Shown piece after piece: positions 58,658-64,000 of a stretch of DNA of 64,000 nt (position 1 is the stretch's first letter; every line of letters starts with the position of its first letter). Below the pieces are notes generated by a model. It was not told the DNA's origin, searched no databases, and was given only the letters and a program-made list of their open reading frames with translations. Position numbers and translations under genes: made by a program. Origin of the DNA: Adenophora triphylla var. japonica (taxonomy: Eukaryota; Streptophyta; Magnoliopsida; Asterales; Campanulaceae); the NCBI GenBank assembly GCA_022495995.1, contig JAFEMH010002095.1, positions 1 to 64,000 of the forward strand. Reading direction: 5' to 3'.

Positions 58658-61027
58658 TGTGGGGCCTCCCCAACCCGGGACCTATAGACTCGTGCCCCAA
58701 GCTGGAGGGTCCCAAACCACCTCCATAAAAAACTTTTACTTGTTTAATTGAAAGTATAACAACCTTTAACGAATCAACATAACCTCTCTACTTGGAGGAG
58801 GTATATAAACCATGTTTAAAAAGTCATAACCTGCTTTAGATACAACACTAAAATTGTAAAGGCTTACAAAAACCAATCTTAAAAGCTTACAAAAACCAAT
58901 CTTAAAAGAAAACCAATCCCATATTTACTTACAACACAAACACACTGAAAATGTTTTATATACAAATCTCCCCCAAAATAATAACATCCACCACTACTCC
59001 CAACTCCCTAAAACATAACATACCCTGACAACCCAAAAACAAGCGGTCTAAACTCCTTTCCGGCCTCACCGGTCTGGTCCTCCTGTCTCAGCGGGATCTA
59101 AAACAGTAAAGAGAGAAGGGGTGAGAATAAATCGCAATAAGCTATTATGGATGCAACAATATGCCATATAATATGCAACACATAAACAGTTGCTCATAAT
59201 CACATTGGTAAAGCGGTAAACACATTACGTTACCTCATTTTACCTTTCCCGTCTGAACAATAAGTCGTACAACGTCAGGAGTAAAACTCCACTCATTTGT
59301 GAACTGCTTAGGCATATTCACGTCTTATAAGACTCCTAATGCGGAGAAACATATAAGACACCATAGCTATCTGTAAAGCTTTTGGCTCAATATAGAAGCA
59401 CGCACCCCAGTTTGTGGCCACAGAGGGGGATAGTCACAGGTATAATGTAATCTGATCACCTTATGGAACAATTTCTCATAATTTATCATATTCCATTATA
59501 CCCCCATTGATCAGCTGATATAAACACATTCAAGCACATAATAGATACTTGAAAATAAATCCACACTTTGGGATATCAATACATAACATGGTAATATTAC
59601 TCATGTTAAATCATCACAATAGTGCAACATATATTTAAACACTATTGAATAACAACAATCAAACAACATGGTATTAATACTCATGTTCAAACCAAATGAA
59701 GTAGTGCGACATGTATTTCACGCACTATATGAACCAATAACCATGAATAGGTAACCACGTAGAGGTACAATGTAATATAAGTAGCCCTACGTATTCATCA
59801 CAATATTGAGTACCTTCTATAAAGGTTCCATATCAATTTACCAAGTTTTTATCAACTTTGGTTAAAGTTTCATAAGGCCTTTCAACCATTTTCAAGACCA
59901 TATTTAAAGACCTTCCCTATATCATTTTGAACCATTTAAGACTTCATTGTAAAGTCCTTATGTTGTACTAGAATTATAGTCAAAGAGGAGTTAAAAATAT
60001 ATTAGGTAAACTAGGGTTTCAAAGCTTGGAAAATGGTTCAGAGGCAACAGGGCAGGCACGGCTCGTGCCCTATGGCACAACTCGTGCCACCTTAAACCCC
60101 CCTCTGATTCAGTCGTCCCCTATATGGAACGACCAGGCACGACTGAAAGGCACGACTCGTGCCTCTGGGCATGACTCATTCCCTTCCCCAGAAAATCAGT
60201 ATCAAGCTGAACTTCAGCAACCAAGCAAGAAAATGACCATGTTTACTCATTTCCAGCTACTTCAACTGCAGAATACCATTTACAAACCAATACAATATTC
60301 CCATAAGGCCATGAAACACAACCATAACAACTCTAACCCTTCCACTTAAACTCTCATGCCAAGAACCTCATTGTTCTTCTTTCAACCCATATTTTTATTA
60401 ACTCCCAAAGGTCAAATAACTTACCCAAAAATATCAAGAACCCATTATATCATCATAATATCATATTTAAAAATAGTATGAATAATTATTGAAAGAAATC
60501 ATAGTAACTTACCAAAATATTTTGAAATAAAGAAAAGATTTGATCGGCTATAAATGTTCAACTCGGCTTTCTGATCGATTATTTGAAATCAAAACGAAGA
60601 ACGGATTGACGGTTGATTTTTAAGGATTTTAGGAAGGTAACCCTAGGTTTAGGATCTTTCTGTGACGTAGGGGAAAGAGAGAAAGAGTTTAACAGAGAGA
60701 GACTTCTGAGAGAAGCTTTTAAAAGATTTATATAACCCATTTTACACCTAGGCTCCTCCAAGTTTCAAATCCTACACTCAACCACCTTAAGGTTATATTT
60801 ACATCCTAGCTCCTCAATACTTTTTATAACTTTTCCTTTAAAATTTCAAATATTATAACTTTACTACAACACTTCCTATTTATTCCATTCAGACATTATA
60901 TATTTAAAATTACTTTATTAACATCTAAAATATCAAAACTATCACATAAAAGCATAAAATTTATGAAAGGCCTAAAATGAGATGCAATGCACCCCAACCC
61001 CACGTGCTCAACACGTGACCAATATCT
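58658..61027 (-). repeat. 3' LTR of Tekay copy C
   Basis: It ends (element orientation) GGGGAGGCCCCACA, comparable to GGGGTCCTCACA in A and B, and shares with them the internal stretch at 59090-59560. The start is placed after the purine tract aaggggagtgag near 61028, by analogy with copy B, and is uncertain by a few bases because the TGTAACG start is not preserved. The length is about 2.37 kb. Confidence 0.82.
60055..60183. repeat. cluster of GGCACGACTCGTGCC near-palindromes in LTR C
   Basis: Units lie at 60055-60069, 60074-60088, 60149-60163 (perfect arms) and 60167-60183 (decayed), with half-sites near 60107 and 60136. The cluster lies about 845-973 bp from the LTR start and uses the same palindrome as copy A. 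Confidence 0.85.
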
Positions 61028-61064
61028 CACTCCCCTTAAAGAAAATTCATCCCGAATTTGAAAT

Positions 61065-64000
61065 TCACTTACCTGAATGATCAAACAACTTAGGGTACTT
61101 CCCTTTCATCTCAGATTCCAATTCCCAAGTAGCTTCCTCAATGGTGTGATTTTTCCACAAAATTTTCACCACATGAATACTCTTGGTACGCAATTCCCAG
61201 ACCTGCCACTCCAGAATTCTCAGTGGTTCCTCCACGTAAGACATGTCTGCCTGGACATCCTCAGGAGGAGAACTCAAAACATGCGAAGGATCATGATAAT
61301 ACTTTTGGAACATGGAAACATGGAATACATCATGGAGAGAAGAAAGAGATGGAGGTAGAGCCAATCTATAGGCTAACTCACCCACCTTCTCTAAAACCTC
61401 GAATGGACCAACAAATCTAGGTGCCAACTTCCCTTTGTTGCCAAACCTCTTAATTCCCGTCCTTGGTGAAATCTTCAAAAATACCAAGTCACCCACCTGA
61501 AATGATAACTCTCGTCTTGTGGTGTTGGCGTAACTCTTCTGTCGACTCTGGGTTGTCTTCAATATGTCCCGAATCACTTTGATCTTCTCAGTTAAATCTC
61601 TAACCAAGTCTGGACCCTAAATTCTAGCTTCACCAACCTCATTCCAACACATTGGAGACCTACATTTCCTCCCATATAATGCCTCATATGGTGCCATCTC
61701 AATACTGAACTGGTAGCTTTTATTATACGCAAATTCCACTAGAGGCAAATGATCTTCCCAAGATGAGTGAAAATCCATCACACACGCCCGTAACATGTCC
61801 TCAAGAATCTGAATGGTTCTCTCAGTCTGCCTATCTGTCTGAGGATGAAACGCCGTGTTAAAACTCAACTTGGAACCCAAGGCCTCATGCAAAGCCCACC
61901 AAAATAGCGAGGTGAATCTCGGATCCCTATCTGAAACAATGTTGACAGGCACTCCATGCAGTCTTACAATCTCGGGAATATACAACTGGGCCAATCTCTC
62001 CAATGAATACTTGGTTGAAACTGGTAGAAAATGTGCAGACTTGGTCAATCTGTCCACTATCACCTAAATAGCATCCATCTTCTTCTAAGTAGGAGGCAAT
62101 CCAGACACAAAATCCATCGAGATTCCTTCCCATTTCCACTCTGGAATATCCAGTGGTTGAAGCAATCCCACATTTGATGTTCAGCTTTGATTTGTTGGCA
62201 AGTCAGGCACTTTGATACAAACTTAGCAATTTCCTTTTTCATTCCATGCCACCAATACCCTTTCTTCAAGCCCTGATACATCTTCGTGCTTCCAGGATGA
62301 ATAGCAAATTTGGACTTGTGGCCTTCCTCTAACACTTGCTTTTTAATCTCCGGGGAAGAAGGTACGCAAATTCTACCTTTGAGTGTTAAAATTCCATCTT
62401 TGTTCAACCCAAACTCCCCGGTCTTTCCATCTTGTAACTTCTCCAAAAAAAAAATCAATTCAATGTCACCTTGCTGAGCTTCCATAAGATCTCCATATAG
62501 AGTAGGAACTGCCCGGATATTAACAAATAGCATATCACCTCTCAATTCACGGGACACTAAGGATAATAAATGAGCCTTTCGGATAATCGCGTCTGCTACC
62601 ACGTTAGCCTTCCCTGGATTATAGGAAATGACACAATCATAATCCTTCAGCAACTCTAACCAACGCCTCTGTCTGTTGTTCAGTTCCTTCTGGGTAAACA
62701 GGTGTTTCAGACTCTTGTGATCAGTGAATATCTCAAATTTTGCTCCATATAAATAGTGTTTCCACTTATGCAATGCAAAGATAATTGCTGCCAACTCCAT
62801 GTCATGAGTAGGATAGTTCTGCTCCGCTGGTGATAACTTCCTCGAAGCATAAGCAATCACTTTCCCATTTTACATAAGAACACAACCTAATCCTTCTTTA
62901 GAGGCATCACTGAAAATAACAAAATTCTCGCAACCATCTAGAAGGGTAAGAATCGGAGCTGAAGTCAACCTCTTTTTCAACTCAGTAAAGCCAGCTTCAC
63001 ACTTAGCATCCCATACAAATGGTATATCCTTCCGAGTCAATCTGGTCAACGGAGTTGCAATTCTGGAAAATCCCTCTATAAATCTTCGATAATACCCCGC
63101 TAAGCCAAGGAAACTACGAACCTCAGTCACTGTAGAAGGCCACTTCCAGTTGACTACAGCCTCAATCTTCGTAGGATCTACGGCAATACCCGTACTTGAT
63201 ACCACATGACCCAAAAAAGAAATATGTTCAAGCCTAAACTCACATTTGCTGAACTTTGCAAATAACTGTTTCTCACAAAGCACAGATAAAACAATTCTCA
63301 AATGCTTCTCATGTTCTTCTCGGGATTTGGAATAAACCAGGATATCATCAATAAAAACCACAACAATACTGTTAAGATAAGGCTTGAAAATTATGTTCAT
63401 CATGTCCATAAATAATGTCGGTGCATTGGTCAACCCAAAAGGCATAACAATAAATTCATAATGACCGTACCTTGTTCTGAAAGTTGTTTTAGAAATATCA
63501 CCTGGTCTGATTTTCAACTGATGGTATCCGCTACGCAAGTCAAGCTTGGAATATATAATGGAACCTTGAAGCTGATCAAACAGGTCATCAATATGTGAAA
63601 GAGGATATTTGTTTTTGATAGTAGCTTGATTCAACAGTCTATAATCAATACATAACCTCAACGTACCATCCTTCTTCCTGACAAACAAAACCAGTGCTCC
63701 CCAGGGTGAAACACTTGGACGAATGAAGCCCCTGTCTAACAATTCCTGCAACTGAATTTTCAATTCTTTTAACTCAGCTGGAGCCATTCTGTAAGTTGCT
63801 TTGGAAATTGGTGAAGTACCTAGCAATAAGTCAATACAGAACTCTACCTCTCTATCCGGAGGCATAGAATACTCAGTTGAGAATACATCAATAAACTCAT
63901 TCACAACTAGGACATGCAATAGCTCAGGAGACTTCTTACTAGAGTCTAACACATAAGCCAATTACCCCTCATACCCTTTTGATAACAATTTTCTAGCCTT
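61065..64000 (-). pseudogene. pol of Tekay copy C, stops and one frameshift
   Basis: RT is open from 63961, with [28 protein letters not shown] and FIDDILVYS near 63350. A CAA>TAA stop at 62870-62872 falls in RNase H, before [15 protein letters not shown] and [11 protein letters not shown]. The integrase finger [13 protein letters not shown]...CLTC is near 62200-62310. A frameshift lies near 62165, stops at 62085-62087 and 62064-62066, then comes the core [11 protein letters not shown] near 61925 and [12 protein letters not shown] near 61815. TAG at 61617-61619 replaces the Trp of the GPDLV block. The chromodomain-like tail (YVEEPLRILEWQVWEL to WELESEMKGKYP) ends at 61065. The remaining 5' part runs off the window. 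Confidence 0.92.

Larger units (their letters stand above)
58658..64000 (-). mobile_element. Tekay-like chromovirus copy C (5' part outside window)
   Basis: On the minus strand it shows RT, RNase H, integrase, chromodomain-like tail, purine tract and 3' LTR. It inserted next to the end of ORF-X. The five bases before the LTR (ttata, 58653-58657) should recur beyond the right edge of the window. Confidence 0.92.

Overview
The window is intergenic heterochromatin from a large-genome flowering plant, most likely a eudicot. I found no convincing cellular gene, tRNA, rRNA or bacterial-type feature. Almost every base belongs to LTR retrotransposons inserted into one another. The case for a plant rests on a Ty3/gypsy chromovirus of Tekay type with a C-terminal chromodomain, an Athila-type gag-protease with a tRNA-Asp primer site, a Tat-type gag-only element, and a SIRE/Maximus-type Ty1/copia element with an extra ORF after pol. 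I cannot name the species.

Left part (1-17024). Tekay copy A (1-7671, + strand) enters the window inside its 5' LTR. Its gag-pol is heavily frameshifted and its 3' LTR is complete. It sits inside the integrase of a very decayed Ty1/copia remnant (D, 7672-10701). A second member of what looks like the same copia family (E, 10702-17024) follows, with two 490-bp LTRs, a Met-tRNA primer site, a long leader and broken gag and pol.

Middle (17025-26637). A minus-strand Athila-like element keeps its 5' LTR (23917-25159), a tRNA-Asp primer site, gag and protease. It has no reverse transcriptase or integrase here and no 3' LTR. A 2.5-kb solo LTR (19671-22203) with target duplication ATATG interrupts it, and removing that LTR restores the reading frame. 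Next to the Athila LTR lies a plus-strand remnant of an extra-ORF type gene (ORF-X, 25681-26637, continuing at 57866-58657).

Centre (26638-57865). A 31-kb block is one SIRE-type copia element on the minus strand, with 977-bp LTRs and target duplication CCTCC, inserted in ORF-X. Two later insertions lie inside it. Tekay copy B (28976-37960, duplication TGGGA) splits the post-pol ORF. A gag-only Tat-type element (41674-53232, duplication CTCTT) splits the integrase-RT junction. In both cases the SIRE reading frame rejoins across the excised insertion.

Right edge (58658-64000). Tekay copy C, minus strand, has its 3' LTR and most of pol in the window.

Best unexplained signals. First, the Tekay LTRs (A, B, C) and the copia E leader each carry a cluster of short GC-rich near-palindromes about 0.85-1.1 kb from the LTR start. 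The palindrome differs between subfamilies, and within copy B the arms of the repeat units covary. One of these palindromes, GGCACGAGTCGTGCC, also occurs in the unrelated Athila-type LTR. Second, a short motif (GTGATAYC/GTGCTAYC) recurs across the SIRE element in its LTRs, spacers and at least two reading frames. Third, inactivating mutations are strongly biased to C:G>T:A changes, while copy A carries a separate pattern of CAG/CTG-to-CG changes that may be technical.
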